This document shows positions 14,500-23,347 of a stretch of 64,000 nucleotides of DNA, piece by piece (the first letter of the stretch is position 1; every line of letters starts with the position of its first letter). Position numbers and translations under genes: made by a program. A model generated the notes under the pieces. The model was not told the DNA's origin, did not search any database, and saw only the letters and a list, made by a program, of their open reading frames with translations. This DNA comes from DATBGO01 sp963785765 (GTDB lineage Bacteria; Actinomycetota; Actinomycetes; Streptosporangiales; Streptosporangiaceae). Where the stretch lies: NCBI GenBank assembly GCA_963785765.1, contig CAWAWM010000002.1, positions 1,178,001 through 1,242,000 of the forward strand, written 5' to 3'.

Positions 14500-17400
14500 A
14501 TGCGAGGACGCACGGCGGGTGGTGCGCGCAGGGCGCACGCCAAGCGCAGGACCGTGTCGCTGGTGATAGCGGCGGCAGCGGTACCGGCCCTGGTGGCCGG
14601 ACAGGCGGCAGCGGCCGGGGCAGCCACCGCTGCGCCGGCGGCGCAGAGCGCGGCACTGGCGCCGATGACCGCGGCGCTGGCCGCCCAGCTGTCAACGAAC
14701 GTCAATCAGCACGTGATCGTGATCATGAAGAGCCAGCTCGCGGCGGCCCGGGTCGGCAGCCACGCAGCAGTGACGCGCTCGGACGCGATCGCGGCAAAGC
14801 AGGCCCCGCTGATGACCGAACTCCGCCAGGTGCACGCCACCCACGTCAAGTCCTACCGGCTGGTCAACTCGCTCGCCGCCACCGTCTCGAAGGGCGAAAT
14901 GGCGCGGCTGAAGGCGAACTCGGCGGTGGCCGAGGTCATCCCCGACGTGACCATTCACGGTGCCCAGCCCGATCAGGCCCCGGCGCTGGGAACGGTGGCC
15001 AAGAAGGCTGCGAAAGTCCAGCGCACGAGCAGCGCACCCACCTCCCTGACGCCCCATGTGATCCCGGGCGCCTGCTCCAGCGGCAAGGCTCAGCTCGACC
15101 CGGAAGGGCTCGCGCTGATGAACGTCGACTCGGACAACCCGCACGCCAAGACCGCGCGCTCGCTGGGCTTCACCGGCGCCGGCGTGAAGGTGGCCTGGAT
15201 CGCTGACGGACTCGACCCGAACAACGTCAACTTCATCCGGCCGGACGGCAAGTCGGTGTTCGACCCCGCCGTCGGCGGTGACTACCAGGACTTCACCGGC
15301 GACGGACCTGGCCAGGTTACCGGCGGCGACGAGGCGTTCCTGGACGCCAACTCGATCGCGGGCCAGGGCATCCACGTCTACAACGCGCAGGACTTCAGCG
15401 CTCAGCCCGACCCGACCGCCTGCAACGTCAGGATCGAGGGCGTGGCCCCCGGCGCGAGCGTGGTCGGCCTGGACGTGTTCGGTGAGTTCGAGGACACCAC
15501 CGAGTCCAACTTCCTCGAGGCGATCAACTACGCGGTCGAGACCGACCACGTGAACGTGATCAACGAGTCGTTCGGCTCCAACAACTTCCCCGACGTCACC
15601 GCGCTGGACGCGACCAAGCAGTTCGACGACGCCGCGGTAGCGGCCGGTGTCACGGTCACGGTGTCCAGCGGCGACGCCGGCTCGACCAACACCATCGGCT
15701 CGCCATCCACCGACCCGAACGTCATCTCGGTCGGCGGCTCGACGGACGACCGGTTCTACGCGCAGACCAACTACGCGGCGGCGCGCTACTTCGCCACCAC
15801 CGGCTGGCTCAGCGACAACATCAGCGCGCTGAGCTCGGGTGGCTTCAACGAGACCGGCGGCACCGTCAACCTGGTCGCGCCGGCCGAGCTGAGCTTCGCG
15901 TCCTGCAGCACCGACATCGCGATCTACACCGAGTGCACCAACTTCACCGGCGCGGCCTCCCCGATCGAGGAGAGCGGGGGGACGAGCGAATCCTCGCCGC
16001 TCACCGCCGGTGCGGCGGCGCTGGTCATCCAGGCCTACCGCAAGACGCACGGCGGGGCCAACCCCACGCCCGCGCTGGTCAAGCAGATTCTGGTCAGCAC
16101 CGCGACCGATCTCGGCGTTCCCGCCGATGAGCAGGGCGCCGGACTGGTCAACGCCTACAAGGCGGTCCTGCTCGCCGAGTCGATCCACACCAGCGCCGGC
16201 GCGCTGGCCCGGCAGGGTGCCACCTTGCTGAAGTCCACCAACCAGCTGAACGCGATCGACCCCCCAGGCACCGCAGAGAGCTGGCCGGTCACGCTCACCA
16301 ACACCGGCTCGGTTCCGCAGCTGGTGACCATCAAGGGCCGTGGCTTCGGGCCGGACCAGAACGTGCAGAGCGGCACCGCCGTCCTGAACGACGCGACCAG
16401 CCCGCAGTTCGCCAACTACCAGGGCCTGCAGAACAACTACGCCGAATTCCACTTCACCGTCCCGCCGGGCCAGGACCGGCTGACCGCCTCGGACTTCTAT
16501 CCGGGCAACCCGGCCAGCGGCCTGAACGCGCGGGTGCGGATGATCCTGGTCGACCCGCTGGGCCGGTTTGCCTCGCACTCCTTCCCGCAGGGCGTCGGCA
16601 ACTTCGACACCGCCGACGTCTCGCACCCGGCCCCGGGTACCTGGACCGGTGTCCTGTTCGGCGACGTGGCCGCGGACGGCGGCACCAACGGGACCGTCGG
16701 CTGGCAGATCGCGACGCAGCAGTACGCCTCGTTCGGCTCGGCCTCGCCGTCCAGCGTGCTGCTGGCCCCCGGCGGCAGCCGGACCGTCACGGTGTCGGCG
16801 ACCACGCCGTCATCACCGGGTGATGCGACCGGATCGTTCGATTTCATCTCGAACCTCGGCCTGAGCGGCACCACTACAATCCCGGTGACGCTGCGCAGCA
16901 CCGTCGACGTGGCCAGTGGCGGCGCGTTCCATGGCACGCTGACCGGCGGCAACGGGCGCGCGCCCGGAGAGGGCCAGGACGAGTACTACGAGTTCAAGGT
17001 CGGCGCCGGGGTGCATAACATCACGGCCAACGTGTCGCTCACGAATGACGTGAACGACCCGGTGGGCGCCTACCTGGTCAGCCCGAGCGGCGACACCCGC
17101 GGCTTCGGGCAGAACAACACCAACGGCTCGCAGACCCTGTCGCTGACCGCGTACACGCTCAACCCGGCTCCGGGCACCTGGACGCTGATCGTGGCGTTCA
17201 CCGAGCCGACGGTCGGGGACGAGATCTCGCAGCCCTACACAGGCAACATCAAGTTCGATGACGTCAGTGCCAGCGCCGCCGGGCTGCCGGACAGCACCAG
17301 CACGCAGCTGGCGGCGGGCACGCCGGTGACCGTCCCGGTGAAGATCACCAACAATGGGGCGGCTCCGGAAGGCTTCTTCGTCGACCCGAGGCTCGACCAG

Positions 17401-18012
17401 AGTGCCAGCGTCACGCTGGCCGGCCTCAGCCAGATCAGCGGGCTGGCCCTGCCGCTGACCGGCGGCGAACCGATCTGGTTCATGCCGACGGAGACCACCA
17501 GCGTCAGCACCACGTCGACCGCGACATTGCCGATCATGTTCGACTTCGGTGCCACCCAGGGCGACCCCGAGCCCGCCAGCCACAACCCGGGGGCCGGCCC
17601 GCTCTGCGCAACCACGGAAACTGCCGGCTACACCCCATCGGACGGCGGTGCCGTCTCCTCGGGTTTCTGGTACGCGGCGCCGACCGAGTGCGGACCCTAC
17701 TCGGGCCCGGCACCGACCGGCACGGTCAGCTCGTCTATGACCGTGCAGACCAAACAATTCGACACCTCGGTGACGTCCGACACCGGCGACATCATGCTGG
17801 CGGCCATCAACCCGGCCGCGTCGGTCAGCCCGCTCATCCTCAACCCGGGCCAGAGCGGGGTGATCAACGTGACGATCACGCCGTCCGGTGCCTCGGGCAC
17901 GCAGGTGACCGGCACCCTCTACGTTGACGACCTAGTCGACGCCGTGCCCCCGTACGGCCAGTTCAGCGGCGACGAGCTGGCGGGCCTGCCGTATTCCTAC
18001 ACGATCAAGTAA
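14500..18012 (+). CDS. Large secreted serine peptidase, subtilisin fold with sedolisin-like active site
   Basis: A 1170-aa exported peptidase. I chose ATG 14500 (GGATGAGG just upstream), which starts a signal peptide with an Arg/Lys-rich n-region and hydrophobic core SLVIAAAAVPALVAG; a longer frame from 14323 lacks conserved sequence. An inhibitor I9-like prodomain follows (VIVIMKSQ... to VAEVIPDV, about 69-150). The catalytic domain (about 225-560) has WIADGLD with Asp236, EAFLD with Glu278 and Asp282, SSGD with Asp392 and GGTSESSP with Ser496. The HGTH motif of S8 subtilisins is absent. About 600 residues of beta-rich domains follow, including a PPC-like one. Confidence 0.85.
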   Translation: MRGRTAGGARRAHAKRRTVSLVIAAAAVPALVAGQAAAAGAATAAPAAQSAALAPMTAALAAQLSTNVNQHVIVIMKSQLAAARVGSHAAVTRSDAIAAKQAPLMTELRQVHATHVKSYRLVNSLAATVSKGEMARLKANSAVAEVIPDVTIHGAQPDQAPALGTVAKKAAKVQRTSSAPTSLTPHVIPGACSSGKAQLDPEGLALMNVDSDNPHAKTARSLGFTGAGVKVAWIADGLDPNNVNFIRPDGKSVFDPAVGGDYQDFTGDGPGQVTGGDEAFLDANSIAGQGIHVYNAQDFSAQPDPTACNVRIEGVAPGASVVGLDVFGEFEDTTESNFLEAINYAVETDHVNVINESFGSNNFPDVTALDATKQFDDAAVAAGVTVTVSSGDAGSTNTIGSPSTDPNVISVGGSTDDRFYAQTNYAAARYFATTGWLSDNISALSSGGFNETGGTVNLVAPAELSFASCSTDIAIYTECTNFTGAASPIEESGGTSESSPLTAGAAALVIQAYRKTHGGANPTPALVKQILVSTATDLGVPADEQGAGLVNAYKAVLLAESIHTSAGALARQGATLLKSTNQLNAIDPPGTAESWPVTLTNTGSVPQLVTIKGRGFGPDQNVQSGTAVLNDATSPQFANYQGLQNNYAEFHFTVPPGQDRLTASDFYPGNPASGLNARVRMILVDPLGRFASHSFPQGVGNFDTADVSHPAPGTWTGVLFGDVAADGGTNGTVGWQIATQQYASFGSASPSSVLLAPGGSRTVTVSATTPSSPGDATGSFDFISNLGLSGTTTIPVTLRSTVDVASGGAFHGTLTGGNGRAPGEGQDEYYEFKVGAGVHNITANVSLTNDVNDPVGAYLVSPSGDTRGFGQNNTNGSQTLSLTAYTLNPAPGTWTLIVAFTEPTVGDEISQPYTGNIKFDDVSASAAGLPDSTSTQLAAGTPVTVPVKITNNGAAPEGFFVDPRLDQSASVTLAGLSQISGLALPLTGGEPIWFMPTETTSVSTTSTATLPIMFDFGATQGDPEPASHNPGAGPLCATTETAGYTPSDGGAVSSGFWYAAPTECGPYSGPAPTGTVSSSMTVQTKQFDTSVTSDTGDIMLAAINPAASVSPLILNPGQSGVINVTITPSGASGTQVTGTLYVDDLVDAVPPYGQFSGDELAGLPYSYTIK

Positions 18013-18019
18013 TGCCGCA

Positions 18020-18053
18020 TCCCGCGGTGGGCCGCCAGCGGCCCGCCGCGGGA
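18020..18053 (+). terminator. Terminator hairpin of the peptidase gene
   Basis: A 14-bp stem (TCCCGCGGTGGGCC with GGCCCGCCGCGGGA, one wobble) begins eight bases after the stop. Confidence 0.8.
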
Positions 18054-18123
18054 CCGGCGGGAGACCGCCGGAGGCAATCATGGAAGAACGCCGCGACTGA
18101 AGAACAGCATCTTTGCGGAACGG

Positions 18124-18155
18124 CGACGGGCCGGCCAGTGCTGGCCGGCCCGTCG
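18124..18155 (+). terminator. Second hairpin downstream of the peptidase gene
   Basis: A perfect 15-bp stem CGACGGGCCGGCCAG / CTGGCCGGCCCGTCG with a two-base loop lies between convergent genes and could stop transcription from both sides. Confidence 0.75.
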
Positions 18156-18184
18156 TGTGTCCGGTAGATCTGCCTGATCAGCAC

Positions 18185-18619
18185 TCAGGGGGCACTCGTG
18201 CCCGACCTGCCGTACTTGTCTTCGAGCCGGACGACGTCTTCGCGCCAGCCGGGGCTCGCGGTCGATGCTTCGGCGAAGGTGAGATCGGAGATCGCCCGGA
18301 TCCGGTGCAGTACGCCTGGCGGCAGGTGGATGGTGTCGCCGGGCGCAAATCGCCGCTCGGTCAGCTGATCGGCGGCCGGGCCGTACTCGACTACGGCTTC
18401 GCCATCGAGCACGCTGATCGTCTCTTCCTTCTCGCGGTGATACTGCAGGCTCAGGGCGTGGCCGGCGTTGACGTGGATGACCTTGCCTGCGTACTTGTCA
18501 CTGACCGCGGCGAAGATCAGCTCATATCCCCACGGCTTTTCCTGCCGGGCGGCCGGGTAGATCTCAGCAGGCCGGGGGGCCGATGGCGCCCGGCGGGAAG
18601 CGTTCTGCACGGTAGCCAC
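18185..18619 (-). CDS. Cupin protein, sugar-phosphate isomerase-like
   Basis: A 144-aa single-domain cupin. EKPWGYELIF and HVNAGHALSLQYHREKEETISVLDGEAVVEYG carry the first cupin motif with metal-ligand His, His and Glu residues; APGDTIHLPPGVLHRI is the second motif. The pattern is that of the C-terminal cupin of type II phosphomannose isomerases, so a sugar-related role is likely but the N-terminal nucleotidyltransferase is absent. It lies just downstream of gluconokinase on the same strand, 78 bases apart. Confidence 0.85.
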   Translation of the reverse strand: MATVQNASRRAPSAPRPAEIYPAARQEKPWGYELIFAAVSDKYAGKVIHVNAGHALSLQYHREKEETISVLDGEAVVEYGPAADQLTERRFAPGDTIHLPPGVLHRIRAISDLTFAEASTASPGWREDVVRLEDKYGRSGTSAP

Positions 18620-18652
18620 ATTAGCCTCCCGGGCCGGTGCATCCGGGCGGGG

Positions 18653-18711
18653 TTTCCATGATCCAGTAAGTTCTGGGGCCGTTGGCGACCTGGACTTTAC
18701 GCGTTATTGGG
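18653..18711. repeat. Dispersed 59-bp repeat, copy A
   Basis: Matches 40159-40217 at 45 of 59 positions without gaps, with conserved blocks TTTCCATGATCC, TTCTGGGG, CGACC and TTACG. This copy spans the gluconokinase stop codon (last codons PNNA lie inside it). Confidence 0.75.
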
Positions 18712-19233
18712 CGTTAATGGCGGCGGCTCCGGAGCGGCCACCAGGCCGAGCCCGGCGATAATCTCGTCGGTGAGCTGAACCGGGGTCTGGGCCGCATCCA
18801 GCATGAACACGTTCTCGGCGGGCTGCGGTAGTTCCAGGTCAGCGAACTGGCTGTCCAGCAGCCTGGCGCTGAAGAAGTGCCCGTGCCTGGCCGCCAGCCT
18901 GGCGTGCAGCACATCCCGGTCCGCGGTCAGGAAGGCCAGCCGCGCGGCGGGCCGGCCGGTCAGCAGCAGGTTCCGGTAGCTTCGCTTGAGCAGTGAGCAG
19001 GGTACTACGGCGGACGCGCCGGCTGCGATCTGCTCGTCCATCCACTGGCCGATGATCCTGAGCCAAGGCCAGCGGTCGGCGTCGGTCAGCGGCACGCCGG
19101 AGCGCATCTTGGCGATGTTGGCGGCTGGGTGGAACGAGTCACCGTCGGCGAACAGCCAGTTCAGCCGCTTGGCGAGGAGGATGCCGACCGTGGTCTTGCC
19201 GCTGCCTGATACCCCGCCCATTAACACGATCAT
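18697..19233 (-). CDS. gntK: Gluconokinase
   Basis: A 178-aa kinase that phosphorylates gluconate to 6-phosphogluconate, feeding the pentose phosphate pathway. The Walker A loop MGGVSGSGKTTVG is at residues 5-17, followed by DGDSFHPAANIAKMRSGVPLTDADRWPWL, the diagnostic gluconokinase sequence, and PCSLLKRSYRNLL with the RHGHFF lid later. Start at 19233 is chosen because it fits the family; an upstream extension is low-complexity. The final codons overlap a dispersed repeat. Confidence 0.92.
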   Translation of the reverse strand: MIVLMGGVSGSGKTTVGILLAKRLNWLFADGDSFHPAANIAKMRSGVPLTDADRWPWLRIIGQWMDEQIAAGASAVVPCSLLKRSYRNLLLTGRPAARLAFLTADRDVLHARLAARHGHFFSARLLDSQFADLELPQPAENVFMLDAAQTPVQLTDEIIAGLGLVAAPEPPPLTPNNA

Positions 19234-19701
19234 GCTCCGCGAGCATAGCCTGCACCGGTCAGGACCGGCCGCCCTGGCGCCGCGGCCGCTGGGCGCAGCA
19301 GCCCCGGCCTGGCCGCCGCTGGCCGGGCCCGTCCCGGAAGCGCCAGGCCGGGGCCGGGCAGTCACGCCCGCGCCGCGGACAGGCCGCGGTCGTGACCTTA
19401 CACAGGAGTTGTCTCCGCCAGCGCATCGCACTCTCATAACAAGGCAGGGCTGCAATGATATGAGCGATTTATAGCATGCACCACGGCTTTGCCAGGTGGC
19501 TTCAGCTAAAGAAGATTATTTAACCCGCGCTATCCGACATTGCTAACGGCGATCCGGAGGCAGCTGCGATAAATCCGCAGTTCTTCCTATTTTGACTGAT
19601 TAGCTCCGCGAAAAGGGTAAGGGACGGTCCGCGGGGAACCGCCCCCTACCTTTTCGCCAGGCCCGTCACCGGGCCGAGCCAGATACCCTCCGGCCGTCAG
19701 G
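19234..19701. other. 468-bp intergenic region
   Basis: It holds the gluconokinase promoter (AT-richer sequence around 19430-19560) and the terminator of the cold-shock gene at 19607-19658. No coding frame with actinobacterial codon bias was found. Confidence 0.5.
19607..19658 (-). terminator. Terminator of the cold-shock gene
   Basis: Arms GCGAAAAGGGTAAGGG and CCCCTACCTTTTCGC pair with small bulges around a GC-rich inner stem. On the minus strand it ends in a CCCTTTTCGC tract, 44 bases past the csp stop. Confidence 0.65.
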
Positions 19702-19905
19702 TCAGAGCGGGCGGACCTGCTCGGCCTGCGGGCCCTTGGTGCCCTGGCCAGCGGTGAACTCCACCCGCTGGTTCTCCTGAAGACTGCGGAAGCCATCGAC
19801 CTGAATCGCGGAGTGGTGAACAAAGACGTCGGCGGTGCCATCGTCGGGGGCGATGAAACCATAGCCCTTGTCGGCGTTGAACCACTTCACGGTGCCCTGA
19901 GGCAT
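19702..19905 (-). CDS. Cold-shock domain protein (CspA type)
   Basis: A 67-aa single-stranded nucleic-acid chaperone. The start at 19905 gives MPQGTVKWFNADKGYGFIAPDD with RNP1 (KGYGFI), and RNP2 is VFVHHSAI. An excellent ribosome site AGGAGA lies 6-7 bases upstream. A leader of 100 bases or more with GC-rich hairpins precedes it, as is common for csp genes whose mRNAs are regulated at the level of structure; regulation here is inferred only. Confidence 0.96.
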   Translation of the reverse strand: MPQGTVKWFNADKGYGFIAPDDGTADVFVHHSAIQVDGFRSLQENQRVEFTAGQGTKGPQAEQVRPL

Positions 19906-20044
19906 GTACTTTCTCCTACTTGAGATCTCCAGGTCCACGGATGAGGACCCGGCGCGCTGCGAACGCAGCCAGGCACATCAAACACCAACCGGTGGTCCGA
20001 TGTTCCCTGCTCTGGCCAGTTAGGCCAGAAGTCGTGCGGCTAAC

Positions 20045-20734
20045 TTACCCGATCAGCGGCAGCCGGTCAGCCAGCGCCCCGATGCTGGCGCGATCGGATT
20101 CGCTCACCGGGACGCGGCCGGTGCCTTTTAGCGCATAGGTCAGGTCGTCCCAGTCGCCGGGCAGCACCGTGCCCAGCAGGCCATCGAGAGTCCGCCGGAC
20201 GAGAGCGAGCGAGGCGGGATCAGGGTCCGGAGCCGACGGCAGCCCGACGGTCAGGTCGAGGTAGTGAACGGTGCCCTCGAAGGCCAGCGTGGCAATGAAG
20301 TCACCCGTCGTGAGGGTGTGGCCCTGGGTCAGCACGGCCGGGTGCGGGCAGGCACGGGCCGCGCGGCAGGCTGCCGCGGCGGTGTCTCGCCATTCCCGGG
20401 CCAGGCTGCCCGGCAGCTACGCCGACGCGGAGATCCGGACGTACCTGGCGTGGGCAGCGGCAGGCGCCTGCTCTGCTTGGCCGTTCCCAGCCGGATAGTC
20501 CCGCCAGTAGGAGATGTCATCGACGTCCGGCGGCCCGGCTGACGGGCTGGCGAAGGCCCGCAGCGCGCGCCGGGCATCGAGCAGCTGGTGGAAGAGCACG
20601 TCGGCCACCGCCCAGCCTGCGCACCGGCTCGGCAGCATCAGCTCTGCCTCGCCCAGGCGGTCGGCTACCGCCGTGATCCGCTGGTAAACCGCCTCGAGCG
20701 CGCCCGTGGCGGCCGATCGCGTGATCTCGCTCAT
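20045..20734 (-). pseudogene. Maleylpyruvate isomerase N-terminal-type (DinB-like) protein, in-frame TAG
   Basis: The frame reads MSEITRSAATGALEAVYQRI..., GWAVADVLFHQLLDARRAL, DDISYWRDY, HARYVRISASA, then TAG at 20417-20419, then LPGSLAREWRDTAAAACRAA, TQGHTLTTGDFIATLAFEGTVHYLDL and ends at TAA 20045. The two halves are in the same frame and together make a complete 229-residue MDMPI_N/DinB-fold protein with only residue 106 replaced by a stop; homologues typically have Tyr there. It would be a metal-binding thiol-dependent enzyme if read through. Confidence 0.85.
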
Positions 20735-21207
20735 GGGACGATCCTGTCAGCCCGGACGCAGGCAGTATCATCGCCCAGCCCGGATGCCGGGGCAGTTCTC
20801 CGGCCGGGCCCGCGGCCGCGGAGCTGATTACGTAGAGTAATCGCAGATCTGATTACATAGAGTAAGAGAGTCGGTCCGGCCAGGTAATAATGTGAGCAAA
20901 GTCACCCTAGCCAGGTCGATCCCCTTCTTTTGTGACGATTCCTCAGGTCAATAAGAATATCCGGATGAAAATCCGGCTAATATCGCTGATCTGTGTGATT
21001 CAGGTCATAGTCTTCTTTCGCGCTTTTCGGGGAAAAGTACCCGCCCGGCCCGGGCAGTGTGGGTAGCTCGACAGCACCCAGCGTGCACGACGGCTGCCAC
21101 CGAGTAGCACCCGACGCCTTGCCCCGCGTCCACGTCCGCACGCCACCGCCGGGCCACAGTCTCGCTGTGACCTGGCGGACGCCCTGGGTGGAAGCCGAGC
21201 ACGTTGC
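20735..21207. other. 473-bp intergenic region with AT-rich island
   Basis: No gene. It contains a repeated dyad at 20824-20866 and two copies of a TGATTC(n)CAGGTCA-like motif near 20937-21008 in a strongly AT-rich island, upstream of the transglycosylase gene. A search for a c-di-AMP riboswitch core here found none. Confidence 0.5.
20824..20866. promoter_or_regulatory. Paired dyad repeats
   Basis: CTGATTACGTAGAGTAAT and CTGATTACATAGAGTAAG lie 25 bases apart. The first is itself a dyad (GATTAC, five bases, GTAATC). Spacing of about 2.4 helical turns suggests cooperative binding by a dimeric regulator. Confidence 0.45.
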
Positions 21208-21804
21208 GTGCCCGACAAAAGGCCCGACTTGTCCCCCATCAGTACCCTCAGTCCTAAGTCAGCCAAGCTCACTATCGCGGTTGCCAGCACCGCCCTGGCG
21301 CTAGGTGCCGTCGCCGGCACCGTGGCCGCATCGACGGCCACCGGCACCGCCAGGCCCGCGGTGGCGGCCGGGGCGCCGATCCAGGCGCCCGCCGCTTCCG
21401 CAGCGCAGTTCCTGCGCCCGGCCCCGGGCTCGGCCCCCTCCCTGGATGGCACGGCTCAGCCCTACCTGCACGTCCAGCTGGTGAGCGCCACCGTCAAGCA
21501 TCGCCAGACGCCCCGGCAGATCGCCAGGAAGATGCTGCGTAACTTCCACTGGTCCTGGCGGCAGTTCAAGTACCTGAACCGGCTATGGGAGCGCGAAAGC
21601 AGCTGGAACGTGTACGCGAGCAACCCGTATTCGGGCGCGTACGGGATCCCGCAGGCGGTCCCAGGCTCGAAGATGGCCAGCGCCGGACGGTATTGGCGCA
21701 CCAGCGCGCGGACTCAGATCCGGTGGGGCCTCAGGTACATCCGTGATGTCTACGGCACGCCGCACCGTGCCTGGGATCACGAGCTGAGCACGGGCTGGTA
21801 CTGA
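21208..21804 (+). CDS. Secreted lytic transglycosylase (SLT-like)
   Basis: A 198-aa exported protein, GTG start, with signal sequence (KLTIAVASTALALGAVAGTVAAS) and a C-terminal transglycosylase domain: LNRLWERESSWNVYASNPYSGAYGIPQAVPGSKMASAG with the catalytic Glu in WERESSW (about residue 131), then TQIRWGLRYIRDVYGTP and the terminal HELSTGWY. Such enzymes cleave peptidoglycan glycan strands during growth. An AT-rich regulatory leader precedes it. Confidence 0.9.
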   Translation: MPDKRPDLSPISTLSPKSAKLTIAVASTALALGAVAGTVAASTATGTARPAVAAGAPIQAPAASAAQFLRPAPGSAPSLDGTAQPYLHVQLVSATVKHRQTPRQIARKMLRNFHWSWRQFKYLNRLWERESSWNVYASNPYSGAYGIPQAVPGSKMASAGRYWRTSARTQIRWGLRYIRDVYGTPHRAWDHELSTGWY

Positions 21805-21866
21805 CGGCTAGCGACCGGTAGCGGACCGACCGGCGGCCCTCCCGTATCCGCGGGGGGGCCGCCGCG

Positions 21867-23264
21867 CTAGCCGAGCGGATGCTGGGCGTCGGCCCGCCAG
21901 CCATCGGGATCAACGCCGCCGGGTACCGGCGCCTGCGGATCGTAGGGCGTGCGCGTGTAGATGTGGCTGGCGAGGTCCAAGGCCCGCACGCTGCCATCGG
22001 GTCCGCGCAGCGGGACGAGGGGCTCGCCGGCGTAGTAGTCGTCGACTCCGGTCCAGGCACCTTCGCCATCGCGCCGGAACCTGAACGAGTAGCCTGCCCC
22101 CGGCCCGGTCGCCCGGAACTCCAGCTCCCCGCCGGTCAGCCGGAGCGTGACCGGCACCGGTCCCCGGTACCACGGGCCGAGCAGCTCGAGCACGTCGTCG
22201 GCGACCGCGGCCGGTGCCCACTCGCGCTGGACCCTGGGCTCGTTGTCGGCCAGGATCCGCAGCAGGTCGGTGGTCAGCGAACCGCTGAACCCGGCCGTCG
22301 AGCTGGCCAGGACCATGACCGCATCGCCGCCATCCGCCGCGACTTCCAGGATGCCGAAGAAACCGGGCATCGAGCCGGTGTGACCGTAGGTCCTTACCCC
22401 ATTGTCGTTCCACAGCTGGAGCCCGAGCCCGTATCCGGCCGACCACGCCTCGCCGGGTACGTCGGCGATCGCGAGTGGCTCGCGCATCTCGGCCAGGGTC
22501 GCGCAGTCCAGCAGGCCGCCGGTGTCGCCGGCCAGGAACCTGGCCCACCGGGCCAGATCGGCGACGGTGGTCCACAGCTGGCCGGCCGGGCCCATCACGC
22601 CCGCGTCATGTTCCGGCTCGGGCAGCAGCAGGTCGGCGTGCGGGTGCACGGCGAAACCAGTCGCGTACGGAGCCTGCGGACCCGGGGTGGTCCGGTTCAT
22701 GCCGAGCGGGGCGAGCAGTTGTTCGGCGATGACCTCATACCAGGGTGCGTCATGCAGCCGGCCGATCAGCTCGCCGAGCAGCGCGTAGCCAACGTTCGAG
22801 TAGCGGTACCTGCGGCCGGCCGGCAACCGCAGGGCATCGGCGCCGAGCGAGCCGGCCGCCAGCTCGGCCAGGCCGCCGCCCGGCGTGCGCTCCCACCACG
22901 GCCCGGCCGTCTCAGCCCGCAGGCCCGACGTATGCGAAAGAAGCTGGCCGATGGTTGCCCCGGCCGCGCCTGCCGCGTCGATGTGCGCGCCGATGGGGTC
23001 GGACAGGTCGATCCTGCCTTCGTCCCGCAGCCGCAGCACGGCCACGGCGACGAAGGTCTTGCTGATCGAGCCGGCCCGGTACTGCACGCCCGCGTCCGGC
23101 GCCTGCCCGGTCGTCCCGCGGATCCGGCCGCGGCGGGCCGACCAGATGAGGCCGCCCCCCCTGACGAGCCCGGCGCTCACTGACGGCAGCCGCTGGGTGG
23201 CCTGCTCGGCGGCCAGGCGGGCGGTCAGCAGCCGTTGCGTGTACTGATCGATCACGGGACTCAA
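21867..23264 (-). CDS. Serine hydrolase, class C beta-lactamase family
   Basis: A 465-aa penicillin-binding-fold hydrolase. The SxxK motif is SISK (in RAGSISKTFVAVAVLRL), the YxN motif is YSN (RYRYSNVGYALLGELIGR) and the third motif is HTG (YGHTGSMPG). No signal peptide is evident, so it is probably cytosolic. The C-terminal 130 residues form an extra beta domain (VTLRLTGGELEFRA...). Physiological substrate is unknown; D-amino peptides or esters are typical for the family. Confidence 0.9.
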   Translation of the reverse strand: MSPVIDQYTQRLLTARLAAEQATQRLPSVSAGLVRGGGLIWSARRGRIRGTTGQAPDAGVQYRAGSISKTFVAVAVLRLRDEGRIDLSDPIGAHIDAAGAAGATIGQLLSHTSGLRAETAGPWWERTPGGGLAELAAGSLGADALRLPAGRRYRYSNVGYALLGELIGRLHDAPWYEVIAEQLLAPLGMNRTTPGPQAPYATGFAVHPHADLLLPEPEHDAGVMGPAGQLWTTVADLARWARFLAGDTGGLLDCATLAEMREPLAIADVPGEAWSAGYGLGLQLWNDNGVRTYGHTGSMPGFFGILEVAADGGDAVMVLASSTAGFSGSLTTDLLRILADNEPRVQREWAPAAVADDVLELLGPWYRGPVPVTLRLTGGELEFRATGPGAGYSFRFRRDGEGAWTGVDDYYAGEPLVPLRGPDGSVRALDLASHIYTRTPYDPQAPVPGGVDPDGWRADAQHPLG

Positions 23265-23347
23265 CGCTATCGGGCGCTGGCGGCCCAGCGGCCACTAAGG
23301 TCCGGCGTTTCGCCCGGCAGGCCTCCGGCCCGGCAGACTGCCGCCGG

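Noticed and set aside
14692..16626. Minus-strand frame of 644 codons across the peptidase gene
   Set aside because: Composition is Arg/Gly/Val-rich with no family motif; it is the usual antisense shadow of a high-GC gene.
20880..21207. Possible ydaO-type c-di-AMP riboswitch before the lytic transglycosylase gene
   Set aside because: Such switches often precede cell-wall hydrolase genes in actinobacteria, but the conserved GGGGAACC-like and final CGUAGGCG-like core elements are not present in this leader.
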